DNA from: Streptomyces sp. Ag109_O5-1 | GTDB lineage: Bacteria > Actinomycetota > Actinomycetes > Streptomycetales > Streptomycetaceae | Assembly: GCF_003814875.1 (NCBI RefSeq) | Contig: NZ_RKQF01000001.1 | Span: 8,494,001-8,558,000, forward strand | Length of the DNA stretch: 64,000 bases | Direction: 5' to 3' | Shown here: piece after piece, positions 18,419-27,221 of the stretch | Layout of the letters: each line of letters starts with the position of its first letter | Numbering within the stretch: position 1 is the first letter of the stretch | Notes under the pieces: model-generated | Databases searched by the model: none | What the model was told of the DNA's origin: nothing | The model's input: only the letters and a program-made list of their open reading frames with translations | Position numbers and translations under genes: made by a program

Positions 18419-19108
18419 TCAGCCCGCCAGGGCGATCAGCCGCGCCGCCAGGTCCGCGAACGGCCCGTCCGTCGGCTCGTCCTGCACCATGCGCTTCACC
18501 AGCGCGCTCATCTCCTCGTCGTACGCCGCACTCACCGCGGCCAGCGCGGCGAAGTCGTGGACGAGCTGGACCTCCAGCTCACCGCGCGGGATCCGGCGGC
18601 CGTCCAGCCAGATCAGCGCCGTGGACTCGGCGAGCGAGATCCAGGAGCGGACGATCAGTTCGAGGCGGGCCGGCGCCTCGGTGACGTCGAGGTGGGAGAG
18701 GATCTGCTCGTACGCGGCCTGCCGCACGGAGTCGATGAGCGCGTTGGTCGCCGAGGAGCCCACCGCCGGGCCGCCACGCATCAACGCGGCGAAACCGGGT
18801 CCGTGTTCGTCGACGAAGTCGAAGTAGCGGCGCATCACACGCAGTAGCCGGGCGCCGAGCGGGCCCTCCTGCGGTTCGGCGAAACGGCCCGCGAGATCCT
18901 CCGAGGCGCGCTTCAACGCGGCCTCGTACAGGCTGAGTTTGCCGGGGAAGTAGTGGTAGACCAGCGGCCGCGAAATGCCCGCGGCCGCGGCTATCTCGTC
19001 GATGGAGACCTCGTCGGGCGAGCGGCGGCTGAACAGTTCGAGGGCTACGCCGATCAACTGCTGCCGCCGCTCGTCGACTCCCATCCTGCGGCGTACCCCG
19101 ATACTCAT
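18419..19108 (-). CDS. TetR-family transcriptional regulator
   Basis: 229 residues, ATG at 19108. The N-terminal HTH reads LIGVALELFSRRSPDEVSID then EIAAAAGISRPLVYHYFPGK, a clear TetR DNA-binding domain with the KxxLYEA helix after it. The C-terminal all-alpha ligand domain is unclassified. It lies 56 bases downstream of a frameshifted ferredoxin reductase and a deleted hydrolase gene on the same strand, which it may once have controlled. The gene itself looks intact. Confidence 0.9.
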   Translation of the reverse strand: MSIGVRRRMGVDERRQQLIGVALELFSRRSPDEVSIDEIAAAAGISRPLVYHYFPGKLSLYEAALKRASEDLAGRFAEPQEGPLGARLLRVMRRYFDFVDEHGPGFAALMRGGPAVGSSATNALIDSVRQAAYEQILSHLDVTEAPARLELIVRSWISLAESTALIWLDGRRIPRGELEVQLVHDFAALAAVSAAYDEEMSALVKRMVQDEPTDGPFADLAARLIALAG

Positions 19109-19164
19109 GCGAACACCTTACCGATCGGATCCGGCCTCCAACGGACCCGACCCGCCCTGGGTGT

Positions 19165-20101
19165 TCACAGATCCAGCACAATTCTCCCACTTCGCGCCCG
19201 CGACACACAGATCAGCATCGAGTCGGCACGCTCCGTGTCCGTGAGCAGCTCGTCCTGGTGCTCCACCTCCCCTTCCAGCACCCGCTGTTGGCAGGTTCCG
19301 CAGAAGCCCTGCGCACAGGAGTAGGGCGTGTCGGGCAGCTCCGCCCGTACGGCGGCCAGCACCGAGGAGCCGGCCGGGACCGTCAACACACGTCCGCTGC
19401 ACCGGAGTTCGAGTTCGAAGGCGTGGTTGCCGTCGGTGTCGGTGCGCGGTGCGAAACGCTCCAGGCGTGCGGCGGGAAAGCACTCCTCGACCGCCGCCAT
19501 CAGCCCCTGTGGACCGCAGCAGTAGACCGCCGCGTCCTCGGGAACCGTCAGCGCGTCCAGGTCCGGGCGTCCGTTCTCGTCCTCCGCGACCACCGTGACC
19601 CGCTCGTCCCCGGCGAGTTCCCCGAGGAACGGCATCGAGGCCCGGGACCGCCCGCAGTACAGCAGCCGCCACGGCATGTTCTCCGGCAGCGACCGCACCA
19701 TCGACAGCACCGGGGTGATGCCGATCCCCCGGCGACGAAGACATAGGACCCGGCGTCGACGAGCGGGAAGCGGTTGCGCGGCCCGCGCACCTCCAGCTCC
19801 ATCCCCTCCACCACCTGCTCGTGGACCTCCCGCGAACCACCCCGGCCGTCCGCGACCGGCCGTGTGGCGATCGTGTACGACGAGGCGTCCGCCGGGTCCC
19901 CGCACAGCGAGTACTGCCGGACGAGTCCCGAGGGCAGCACGACGTCGAGATGCGCCCCCGGCTCCCAGCGGGGCAGCTCCCGCCCCTCCAGGCGCAGTTG
20001 TACGACTCCGTCGGCGACCGTCCGGTGCGAGGCGACCAGCAGCCGCAGTGCCCGGGAGCGCGGCTGCCCGGAGGTCGGCGGGTCCAGGGCCCCTGCTCCA
20101 C
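19165..20101 (-). pseudogene. Ferredoxin reductase (FNR-like plus 2Fe-2S), frameshifted
   Basis: The 5' part encodes RLLVASHRTVADGVVQLRLE, an RQYSLCGDP flavin-binding motif and GPRNRFPLVDAGSYVFVAGG. The next segment, GIGITPVLSMVR, is in a different frame. A single base is missing within the GGGGG run (plus strand C5, 19726-19730), where the family needs GGx-GGG-ATC. The rest (YCCGPQGLM, then a C-terminal ferredoxin domain with YSCAQGFCGTCQQRVLEGE and a late LICVSRA) is intact to 19165. No convincing start codon lies in the 5' frame; GTG 20101 is in another frame. It would have passed electrons from NAD(P)H via FMN and 2Fe-2S to an oxygenase. Sequencing error could explain the base loss, but the damaged neighbours favour real decay. 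Confidence 0.85.
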
Positions 20102-20113
20102 CGGAGTGATGGT

Positions 20114-20287
20114 TCAGGGCCTCCTCGTCGCCTCTGGCCGTGCCCAACTGGCCAGGTCGCGAGGGAAACCGGCCTCCCGGGATCGGACCACGGACAGGAT
20201 CCGTGTCGCTGCCTCGGGGTCGAGCATGCCGGGTACCAGTGCGCTCAAGACCGTTCGGGGCGTGCGGCTGGGCAGGCTCGCCTCTGC
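20114..20287 (-). pseudogene. Orphan C-terminal coding fragment (57 codons)
   Basis: After a TGA at 20288-20290 an open frame runs 57 codons to TGA at 20114-20116, including LVPGMLDPEAATRILSVVRS and FPRDLASWARPEA. Counting third positions gives about 79% G/C, coding-like but lower than intact neighbours, and there is no plausible start. It sits between the deleted hydrolase and the frameshifted reductase, so it is probably the tail of a third gene lost by deletion. I do not recognise the family. Confidence 0.5.
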
Positions 20288-20289
20288 TC

Positions 20290-20757
20290 AGTCCGCAGGA
20301 ACGGCGGTAGGTGCGGCTGAGGTAGCGCAGGATGGACCTGAGCAGGCTTTGCTGGTGAGCATAGAAGTCCCTAAGCCCGGCCCGGCCCTCGACGAGGGTC
20401 GGGCCGTTCGCGAAGAAGAAGCGGGCGCCGCGCTGTCGGCGTCGGGTCCAGCCCCTGCTCCCTGAGGTGGGGCAGCACCTCGTCATGGGCCTGGGAGTGC
20501 ATCGCCTCCTGCCCGATGAACCCGATGACGTCCGCGCGCAGCCGCTCGTCGCGGATGAGGGGCAGCGCCTGCTTGTAGACATGCACGAACCACCGCTCAC
20601 CGGCGGGCAGCAGCATGTGCAGCACATTGATGGTGTGCGTGGCGAAGGGGTCGCCCGGCACCCAGTGCAGGGGGGTGTCCTTCCAGCTGAAGGACACATT
20701 GCGGGCCGTGAGCGCGATGTGCTCGGACTTCACCGCTTGCGGCTGCTTGTTGGACAT
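20290..20757 (-). pseudogene. Metal-dependent hydrolase (PF10118-type) with internal deletion
   Basis: It starts cleanly at ATG 20757 with sequence typical of predicted metal-dependent hydrolases: FSWKDTPLHWVPGDPFATH, GERWFVHVYKQALP, then the metal-site motif FIGQEAMHSQAHDEVLP. After GLDPTP the frame drifts into unrelated residues and stops at 20371. The family's C-terminal motif instead appears in another frame directly after the junction: RGARFFFANGPTLVEGRAGL, then ILRYLSRTYRRS. Against the usual length of about 290-300 residues, roughly 120 codons are missing between GLDPTP and RGARFF. The deletion removes the later metal ligands, so the product should be inactive. Confidence 0.8.
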
Positions 20758-20847
20758 GGCGTCAATGTACTGACGGGTAGATGGTCTGAGAAGACCTGCG
20801 GCCGAGCTTATTTACACTGATGTCAGCAAGGTGGCCTCATGTCGGCC

Positions 20848-22776
20848 TCACCGCAACCCGCTGATCCCGGTCCCGTCCTTCAGCGTGCCCGTCAGGTCGG
20901 CCTGTGCCCCCTGCTTCGCCCTGGCCACCAGCAGCGTCCCCGGTGCCGAGGCCGTGATCCCGCCGGTCGCGCGGATCGACGCCGTGTCGCGACCGCCCGC
21001 CGCCAGCAGGTACCACTGCCCGGCCCCGGACTTCCACAACACCCCGGCCAGCACCTGCGGATCACGCGGACCGCAGGCCGTCACATCGGCCCCCTTCGCC
21101 GTGACCGCCCCGTACTGGCTGCCCGGCGTCCGGAACTGGGCGAGCGACAGCGTGCCGTCGCCCCGCCAGGTCTCCGCGCGCGTGCACACCCATGACCCGG
21201 TGCCGCTGGCGTCGGGCAGCGGCTGCTCGGCGAACGCCCACACGTTGACGCTGCGCACCCCGGCCGAGCGCTCCGCGGCCAGCGAGCAGGCGAACGGCGC
21301 CCAGTCGCGCAGCGCCTTCGCCCCAGAGGCCTCGCCGGTGTAGCCCGGCCGCCCGGCGGTGAGGTGGGCCGGCACCAGTTCGCCCAGGTCGGTCGCCAGC
21401 TGCACGCCCTTCGCGTCGGTCAGCTGGAGCACGTTCCAGGACGTGCAGGTGCCCTGCTGCACCGCGGGGCCGGCCAGCGGCCCGGCCACCCCGTCGGTCA
21501 GCCCGAGGTCCATCGCCCCGGCACTCGGCTTCATCAGGTCCCGCTCGGCCGCCCTGGTCACCCAAGGGGCGGTCAGATACCGGACGTTGCCGTCGGCCCG
21601 GCCCAGGACCAGCGCGCCCGCCTCGGCACCGCTCGCGCCGTCGACCCGGGCGAAGTCCAGGGCCGCCCCCTCGGTGCCGGTCTTCGGCTCGGCGTAGCGG
21701 GCGATGCGCAGACCGTCGTAGAAGACCACCACCCGGGCGCTGTCGACCACACCCGCGTACAGCAGCTGGGGCGGTCCGGCCGGGCCGCCGGTCTGGGTGC
21801 CGGGGGTCGCCGAGACCCGGACGGTGGCACCGGGGCGGGCCCAGACGGCGAGGGCCCGGCGCAGCAGCCCGGTGTCTTTGGTGAGCGTGCCGCGCGCCGG
21901 CCAGACGGAGAAGTCGGTGCGCGCGGCGGTCTGCCACGCGGTGGCCGGGACCTTCGTCACCTGGGCCGGGTCAAGGGCGGCCTGGGCGGCCGCGTTCTGC
22001 GCGTACGGCGGGGCGGCCGCCCCGTCGGCGCCCCAGCCGCCGCCCGGCAGCACGACCAGTGCCCCGCACACCACGAGCGCGGCGGCGGCGGCGAGCGCGG
22101 CCTTGGTGTGCTGGCGGCGCCGCATCAGATCGGTGGGCCGGGCCTGCAGCGAACAGGGGTCGAACTCGGGGGAGTCGAGCAGCGGGTACTCGGCCGGGAC
22201 GCCGTTCGCCTCTGCGAGCGCACCCTCCGGGTGCCCGATCCCGGCCGCCCGCAGGATCTTGCGGACATCGCCGTCGGGGAGCTGCTCCAGACCACGCAGC
22301 GCGTACGCGGCGCGCGCCGGGCCGGAGAGGCCGGCGAGCCGCTGCTCCAGAGCGAGCTCGTCGGCACTGCCGGAGCGCGGGAAGAGCCGGATGCCCCACA
22401 CCAGGGGGAGCAGCGGCGGCAGCTGGGCACGCTTGGGCCACGCGGTGAACTTCAGCGGTACGCCCGCCTCCAGCGCCGTACGCACCACCTGGAGGCGGAC
22501 GAACGCGTACCCGGGGTCGGTGTCCCGCCCGGTGGACTGGGCCGGGATGACCGGGGCCTGCTTACGGCCCCGGGGCAGCGCCCGCTGGACCAGCGCGTGT
22601 GCGGTCAGGACCCGGCGGCCCCGGGCGAGCCCCGGCGGCAGCACCAGATAGGCGAGCCGGACCAGCCGCGCGTAGTGCTCGACGAGCGCGGCCTCGGCCT
22701 GCTCCACGTCGACGGCCGGACCCAGGGTTCCGGCGGAGGAGGCTGCGTGACGCTGGGCTACATGCTGTGACTGCAC
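20848..22776 (-). CDS. Sigma-70-like domain fused to membrane-anchored extracytoplasmic domain
   Basis: 642 residues from GTG 22776. Residues about 25-200 resemble a worn ECF sigma factor: ALVEHYARLVRLAYLVLP (region 2-like start) and LSGPARAAYALRGLEQLPDG with DVRKILRAAGI (region 4-like, as in LSPRxRAVLxLRxxEGLS). One membrane span follows near 235-255 (AALAAAAALVVCGALVVLPG). The remaining 380 residues would lie outside the cell and end with LLVARAKQGAQADLTGTLKD, with several Cys (PFACSLAAE, GSWVCTRAE, VTACGPRD). The fusion suggests sensing at the membrane, but DNA binding by the N-domain is uncertain. It is divergent from a small lipoprotein gene. Confidence 0.7.
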   Translation of the reverse strand: MQSQHVAQRHAASSAGTLGPAVDVEQAEAALVEHYARLVRLAYLVLPPGLARGRRVLTAHALVQRALPRGRKQAPVIPAQSTGRDTDPGYAFVRLQVVRTALEAGVPLKFTAWPKRAQLPPLLPLVWGIRLFPRSGSADELALEQRLAGLSGPARAAYALRGLEQLPDGDVRKILRAAGIGHPEGALAEANGVPAEYPLLDSPEFDPCSLQARPTDLMRRRQHTKAALAAAAALVVCGALVVLPGGGWGADGAAAPPYAQNAAAQAALDPAQVTKVPATAWQTAARTDFSVWPARGTLTKDTGLLRRALAVWARPGATVRVSATPGTQTGGPAGPPQLLYAGVVDSARVVVFYDGLRIARYAEPKTGTEGAALDFARVDGASGAEAGALVLGRADGNVRYLTAPWVTRAAERDLMKPSAGAMDLGLTDGVAGPLAGPAVQQGTCTSWNVLQLTDAKGVQLATDLGELVPAHLTAGRPGYTGEASGAKALRDWAPFACSLAAERSAGVRSVNVWAFAEQPLPDASGTGSWVCTRAETWRGDGTLSLAQFRTPGSQYGAVTAKGADVTACGPRDPQVLAGVLWKSGAGQWYLLAAGGRDTASIRATGGITASAPGTLLVARAKQGAQADLTGTLKDGTGISGLR

Positions 22777-22929
22777 GTCCTGGAGAACGAGCGACCCGTT
22801 GGTTGGTCACCGCCACGCAGGTGACACTGCCGTACGCGCACGATTTGAGCGCTTCGCGCCCCACGGCCGTATCGAAGGGGACGGGCCCCCGAAGGCACCC
22901 CGGGGCCAGCAATTTGACCGGAGGATCAG

Positions 22930-23337
22930 ATGAGGTTGACCCGACCGATGTCCGCCGTGGCCGGCGCCGTGGCCGTACTGGCGCTGGCGGGCTGTGGATC
23001 CGGAGACAGCAAGGCGGAAGCCAAGGTGCCCGTCACCGCGACCGGGAGTCTGGAGAGCCTGGCCGCCAAGGTGAAGTGCACCCCGGACATGCAGATCGAC
23101 TCCGACGAAGTGCGCCAGGCGATCTGCAAGGTCCCCGCCGGCAAGTTCGTCTTCGCCACTTTCGCCACCGACCGCGGCCAGCGCGAATGGATCAATGACG
23201 CGAAGGACTACGGCGGTTTCTACCTCGTCGGCCGCAAGTGGGTCGCCGTCGGCACCGACAAGGTGGTCAAGACGCTGCAGACCACGCTGGGCGGCGGGGA
23301 GGAGATCGGCACCAACCACGCGAAACACAGCAGTTGA
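22930..23337 (+). CDS. Small lipoprotein
   Basis: 135 residues, ATG 22930, with a GGAGG-like site (CCGGAGGATCAG) upstream. A lipobox LALAGC places the lipidated Cys at residue 22, followed by GSGDSKAEAK, so the mature protein is anchored on the outer face of the membrane. The mature part has two Cys (KCTPDMQ and AICKVPAG) that could pair and ends with GGGEEIGTNHAKHSS. I do not recognise the family. Its start is 153 bases from the divergent sigma-like/membrane fusion gene. Confidence 0.82.
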   Translation: MRLTRPMSAVAGAVAVLALAGCGSGDSKAEAKVPVTATGSLESLAAKVKCTPDMQIDSDEVRQAICKVPAGKFVFATFATDRGQREWINDAKDYGGFYLVGRKWVAVGTDKVVKTLQTTLGGGEEIGTNHAKHSS

Positions 23338-23360
23338 CCGAAGAACTCTCGGGCAGATAC

Positions 23361-23397
23361 GAAGGCGGGCGGTGGGAGATTCCCACCGCCCGCCTTC
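23361..23397. terminator. Bidirectional terminator
   Basis: A perfect 17-bp stem (GAAGGCGGGCGGTGGGA with its complement) around a GAT loop, midway between the convergent lipoprotein and DUF1996 genes. It is among the strongest hairpins in the window. Confidence 0.93.
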
Positions 23398-23417
23398 GTG
23401 CTATCGGCTAGTCAGTG

Positions 23418-24950
23418 CTACTGGCACCGCTTGCCGGTGTTGATGCAGTTGGCGATGGTGGCCGCCAGGTTGTTCTTGGTGACGCTGATGAAGTCGTCGT
23501 GGTCGGTCGCCGCCTTGTGCAGCTCCTCCGGGAAACCGTCCACCGCGTACGCGTTCTTCACCTGGCCGTTGACGATGGCCGGCGGGGTGATCTTGTAGAC
23601 CAGGCGCATCGTCAGCTGCGGGATCGCCTTGAAGCCGTTCGGGCAGACACCGCTCGCGGCGTCGGCGAAGGCCACGTGCGTACGGTGGTTCGCGCTGTCG
23701 ATGTTCTTGCCGTCCCAGCAGCTCTGGAAGGCGAAGGTACGCACCACGTTGCTGCCCTGCGGGCAGATCGGGTACTGCTGCGTCAGCTGGACCTTGTTCT
23801 CGAAGCCGGTGCAGCTCCAGTGGGCGTTGGCGTTCCCCAGACCGTTGACGGTGGACTTGGCGTCACCGGTGATGATGCGCAGGAACTGCGGCATCGCGAC
23901 GACCTTGCTGGCCGGGCTGCCGACGTACTTGATCTGCGCCTGGAGCGGCGTCAGGATCTTGCCGACGTTGCCTTCCTTGCCACCGCCGAGCGCGTTCGCG
24001 TCGAACTCCTGCGAGCCGTCCTGAACACGCACGACCGGCCAGTAGTACGCCGACAGGTCGCTCTGGTTCTGGCAGGAGCTCGGCGCCGCCAGCAGCGAGT
24101 TGTTGGTGGAGAACGCGTTGACCTTCTGGTTGCCGACGTAGTCGTGCTCGTGGTGCGCGCCGTTGGTCACGCCGGGCGCCACGATGACGTTGTCGGTGTT
24201 GTGGTTCTTGTTCGCGTTCACACCGCAGCGGGTGATGAAGACACCGGTCGAGGCGTTGCCGGAATTCTGTGGCTTGGCCTGGACGTTCGGGGCGACCTTC
24301 GTGATGTCCACGAAGTCCGCGGCGACCGGACCGTTGCCACCCTGTCCGCCGATGTTCGCCGGAGCGCTGGCACTCGGGGCGGCCGAGGCCTGCCCGTTGT
24401 TGCCGGTGTTGTTCTGACCGCCGGTGTTGTTCTGGCCGCCGTTGTTGGCGCCACCACCCTGGCCGGCGGTCGTCTGGTTCACGCTCTGCGTCGTGCAGGC
24501 GGCGAGCTGGGCCAGCGAGCTGTCGAACGTTCCGCCGACCCGCGTGATGTCGATCCGGATCCGGTCGATCGTCGCCGACCGCTTCTCCTTCAGGGGGCCG
24601 ACGATCGCGTTCTGCACGAAGTTCGCGTCGTTCGCCTGGGCCTGACGGGTGGAGGAGAGCCGGGCGTAGGCCTCGGTGATCTGCTTGTCGAGGTTCGCCA
24701 GTTCCGTCGCCACCCCCTGCTTGGCGTTGGCCGGCACGTTCGTCAGCTTCTGGCCGACGTCCGGGCAGGAGATGGTCGCCACCGTGGCGGCGGCGGCCTT
24801 CGTGTAGTTCTGGGCGGCGTCGTTCGACTCGTGGGCCGAAGCGTTCATCTGTGCCCAGAGCAGCCCGCCCCCGCCGAGCGCTATGGCCGCCGATGCGGCT
24901 ACGACCTTGACGGCCAGCGGCGAACGGCGTTTGCGTATGTTGCGTCCCAT
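23418..24950 (-). CDS. Secreted DUF1996 protein
   Basis: 510 residues, ATG at 24950 with GAGGAG four bases upstream. The N-terminus has one hydrophobic segment (VVAASAAIALGGGGLLWAQM) after basic residues, so it is exported or anchored. A helical region (residues about 45-155) and a low-complexity Gly/Asn linker (GQNNTGGQNNTGNNG) lead into the DUF1996 domain. That domain has GVFITRCGVN, a His-rich GAHHEHDYVGN, YYWPVVRVQDGS, FQSCWDGKNIDSANHRTHVA and CPNGFKAIPQLTMRL. DUF1996 proteins occur in fungi and actinobacteria, and some are called WSC-associated. The conserved His/Asp pattern suggests an enzyme or sugar-binding fold, but the activity is unknown. Confidence 0.87.
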   Translation of the reverse strand: MGRNIRKRRSPLAVKVVAASAAIALGGGGLLWAQMNASAHESNDAAQNYTKAAAATVATISCPDVGQKLTNVPANAKQGVATELANLDKQITEAYARLSSTRQAQANDANFVQNAIVGPLKEKRSATIDRIRIDITRVGGTFDSSLAQLAACTTQSVNQTTAGQGGGANNGGQNNTGGQNNTGNNGQASAAPSASAPANIGGQGGNGPVAADFVDITKVAPNVQAKPQNSGNASTGVFITRCGVNANKNHNTDNVIVAPGVTNGAHHEHDYVGNQKVNAFSTNNSLLAAPSSCQNQSDLSAYYWPVVRVQDGSQEFDANALGGGKEGNVGKILTPLQAQIKYVGSPASKVVAMPQFLRIITGDAKSTVNGLGNANAHWSCTGFENKVQLTQQYPICPQGSNVVRTFAFQSCWDGKNIDSANHRTHVAFADAASGVCPNGFKAIPQLTMRLVYKITPPAIVNGQVKNAYAVDGFPEELHKAATDHDDFISVTKNNLAATIANCINTGKRCQ

Positions 24951-25124
24951 GGAACTCCTCAGACCTTCCTTGCGGGGCGGCATCGAGGCGCCCGACAGGA
25001 GTGAAGCGGCGCCCTCTCATACGCACCTGGTCTCAGAGGTGTTCAGGCGTCTCACAAAATAATCAGAGACTTGTTACGCACTTGGGCCACAAATGCCGTT
25101 TGAGCTGCGGAAGTTCCGGGGAAA

Positions 25125-25775
25125 TCAGCGATCGCGGTCCAGGTGGGCCAGCACCGCGAGCACACGCCGATTGTCATCGTCCGACACTTCAAGTCCGAGT
25201 TTGGTGAAGATGTTGGAGGTGTGCTTGGCGATGGCCCGTTCCGTCACCACGAGCTGCGCGGCGATCGCCGCGTTCGAACGGCCCTGCGCCATCAGCTCCA
25301 TGACCTCCAGCTCGCGCGCTGTCAAGCGGCCCAGCGGCCGGTCGTCCGCCCGCCGGGACAGCAGCTGCTGGATCACTTGCGGGTCCATCGCCGTACCGCC
25401 CGCCGCGACCCGCCGTACGGCGTCCACGAACTGCTCCGCGTCGAACACCCGGTCCTTCAGCAGATACCCGACCCCGCCCGTGCCGTCGGCCAGCAACTCC
25501 CGTGCGTAGAGCTGCTCCACATGCTGGGAGAGCACCAGCACGGGCAGTCCGGGCCGCTTCCGCCGCGCCTCCAGGGCGCACTGCAGCCCCTCGTCGGTGT
25601 GGGTGGGCGGCAGTCGTACGTCGACCACCGCCACGTCCGGCTCCGTCTCGGCCAGGGCTCGCGTGAGTTCGGGGCCGGATTCGACGGCGGCCGCGATCTC
25701 GAAGCCGTAGGCCTCCAGCAGCCGGACCAGTCCGTCGCGGAGCAGGAACAGGTCTTCGGCTAGGACAACGCGCAC
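25125..25775 (-). CDS. LuxR/NarL-type response regulator
   Basis: 216 residues, GTG at 25775, overlapping the end of the kinase gene by 16 bases, which implies translational coupling. The receiver domain has LAEDLFLLRDGL, a phosphoacceptor Asp in VAVVDVRLPP and the conserved Lys in GYLLKDRV. The C-terminal LuxR HTH is LTARELEVMELMAQGRSNAA then HTSNIFTKLGL. It would bind DNA after phosphorylation by the adjacent histidine kinase. The regulon is unknown. Confidence 0.92.
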   Translation of the reverse strand: MRVVLAEDLFLLRDGLVRLLEAYGFEIAAAVESGPELTRALAETEPDVAVVDVRLPPTHTDEGLQCALEARRKRPGLPVLVLSQHVEQLYARELLADGTGGVGYLLKDRVFDAEQFVDAVRRVAAGGTAMDPQVIQQLLSRRADDRPLGRLTARELEVMELMAQGRSNAAIAAQLVVTERAIAKHTSNIFTKLGLEVSDDDNRRVLAVLAHLDRDR

Positions 25776-27031
25776 GGGATCTCCATGGTGACCATGGTGG
25801 GACCGCCCGCGGGGCTGCTGACGGCCAGGACGCCGTCGAATGTACCGAGCCGCCGCTCCACCCCGGCGAGCCCGGAGCCCGCGCCGATCGTGGCGCCGCC
25901 CCGGCCGTGGTCGGTGACCGAGATCCGCAGCATCCCGTCGGTGTGGTGCACGTCCACCCAGATCCGGTCGGCACCGGAGTGCTTGACCGCGTTGGTGAGC
26001 ACTTCGCTCACCGCGAAGTACGCAGCCGACTCCACCGGCGCGTCCGCCCGCCCCGGCAGGTCCACGGTCACCTCCGTGGCCACCGGCAGCCGCAGCGCCA
26101 GCGCCCGTACGGCGTCCCCCAGCCCGCGCTCCGCGAGAACCGGCGGATGGATGCCCCGGACCAGGTCGCGCAGCTCGCCCAGAGCCTCCACGGACGCCTG
26201 CCGGGTCTGCGCGAGGAGCTTCTTCGCGTGCTCCGGGTCCTTGTCCAGGAGCATCTCGATGGTCCCCAGATCCATGCCCATGGCGACCAGCCGGGCCTGC
26301 GCCCCGTCGTGCAGGTCCCGCTCGATCCGGCGCAGCTCGGCCGCCGAGGCGTCCACCGCGTCCTTCCGGGTCTCGGTCAACACCCGCACCCGCTCGACAA
26401 GTTCCCCCTCCCCGGGGTCGAGGACGGCACGGGTGAGCCGGAAGTGGGCGGTCAGCAGGGCGGGGGTCCAGCGGAAGGCAGCCACGAGGATCACGGCGCC
26501 GAGCGCCGCGGCGGCGAACGCGGTGCCCTGCCCGCTGACCGGTACGAAGCCGTACCAGTAGGTGCCGCCCTCCCTGAGCACCCGCCAGAGCCCGGCGGCC
26601 ACCGCGAACCCCTCGAACGGATAGAACAGCAGCACCGCCGGCAGCAGCGCGGTCAGGAACCCCGCCGTCATGTCCACGAACAGCCACAGCACGTCCCGCC
26701 CGACCTGCGGGTCGCGCAGCATCCCGAAGGTGCGGGCCCAGGGACTGGCGTCCGGCGGCAGCGGCCGGTACGCCGACCGGATCCGCATCCCGCACCACTC
26801 GTAGGCGAGCCGCCGCCGCACATCCGCCACGTCCCGCACGCCGCCCAGGATCCAGGGGGTCGTGACGATGCCGACACCGATCGGGATCAGGGCGACGGAG
26901 ATCGCTGTCAGGGCGAAGCAGAGCACCGAGACCGGCAGGATCACCAGCGCCAGCACCAGTCCCCGCACGGCGGCGAGCAGTACCTCCCGGGCCCGGCCCC
27001 GAAAGCCGCCACTGTTCGTGTTCGTCGTCAT
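25760..27031 (-). CDS. NarL-class sensor histidine kinase
   Basis: 423 residues, ATG at 27031. The N-terminal half contains about four membrane spans with short loops, resembling the 'putative sensor' membrane domain of actinobacterial kinases, so the signal is probably sensed in or near the membrane. The dimerisation/phosphoacceptor motif is IERDLHDGAQARLVAMGMDL (HisKA_3), with the phosphorylated His near residue 249. The ATPase domain has an N-box around FAVSEVLTNAVKHS and a G-box in GAGSGLAGVERRL. It is paired with the overlapping LuxR-type regulator. Confidence 0.93.
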   Translation of the reverse strand: MTTNTNSGGFRGRAREVLLAAVRGLVLALVILPVSVLCFALTAISVALIPIGVGIVTTPWILGGVRDVADVRRRLAYEWCGMRIRSAYRPLPPDASPWARTFGMLRDPQVGRDVLWLFVDMTAGFLTALLPAVLLFYPFEGFAVAAGLWRVLREGGTYWYGFVPVSGQGTAFAAAALGAVILVAAFRWTPALLTAHFRLTRAVLDPGEGELVERVRVLTETRKDAVDASAAELRRIERDLHDGAQARLVAMGMDLGTIEMLLDKDPEHAKKLLAQTRQASVEALGELRDLVRGIHPPVLAERGLGDAVRALALRLPVATEVTVDLPGRADAPVESAAYFAVSEVLTNAVKHSGADRIWVDVHHTDGMLRISVTDHGRGGATIGAGSGLAGVERRLGTFDGVLAVSSPAGGPTMVTMEIPCALS

Positions 27032-27119
27032 GGCGCCAGTCTGTCCGACCCCACGGGAGCCGGTCACTGGCCCGAAGCCCCATGCCAGGGGGTGGTGTCA
27101 GGTACACCCCGGGGACTTG

Positions 27120-27215
27120 AAGCGCCCCCGAAGGGAAGCGCCCCCGAAGGGGCGCGGGGCTGTGTCAGATGTGCGGCTTCGCCGCGTGGGCGCGCCCAGC
27201 CCCCACCGGCCCGCA
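27120..27215. repeat. Dispersed intergenic repeat, partial and internally duplicated
   Basis: GAAGCGCCCCCGAAGG is followed by GGAAGCGCCCCCGAAGGGGC, a short tandem of the GCGCCCC-GAAG-GGGCGC hairpin core, then CAGCCCCCACCGGCCCGCAG as in the other copies. It lies between the kinase start and the end of the epimerase gene. Confidence 0.65.
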
Positions 27216-27221
27216 GACCGA

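Noticed and set aside
19700..19760. Programmed ribosomal frameshift in the ferredoxin reductase
   Set aside because: The run lacks a slippery heptamer with a clear downstream pseudoknot, and neighbouring genes are also broken, so decay or read error is simpler.
19548..20699. A single 383-residue protein spanning the hydrolase remnant and reductase
   Set aside because: It joins fragments of unrelated families in a chance frame and lacks a start; better explained as two pseudogenes.
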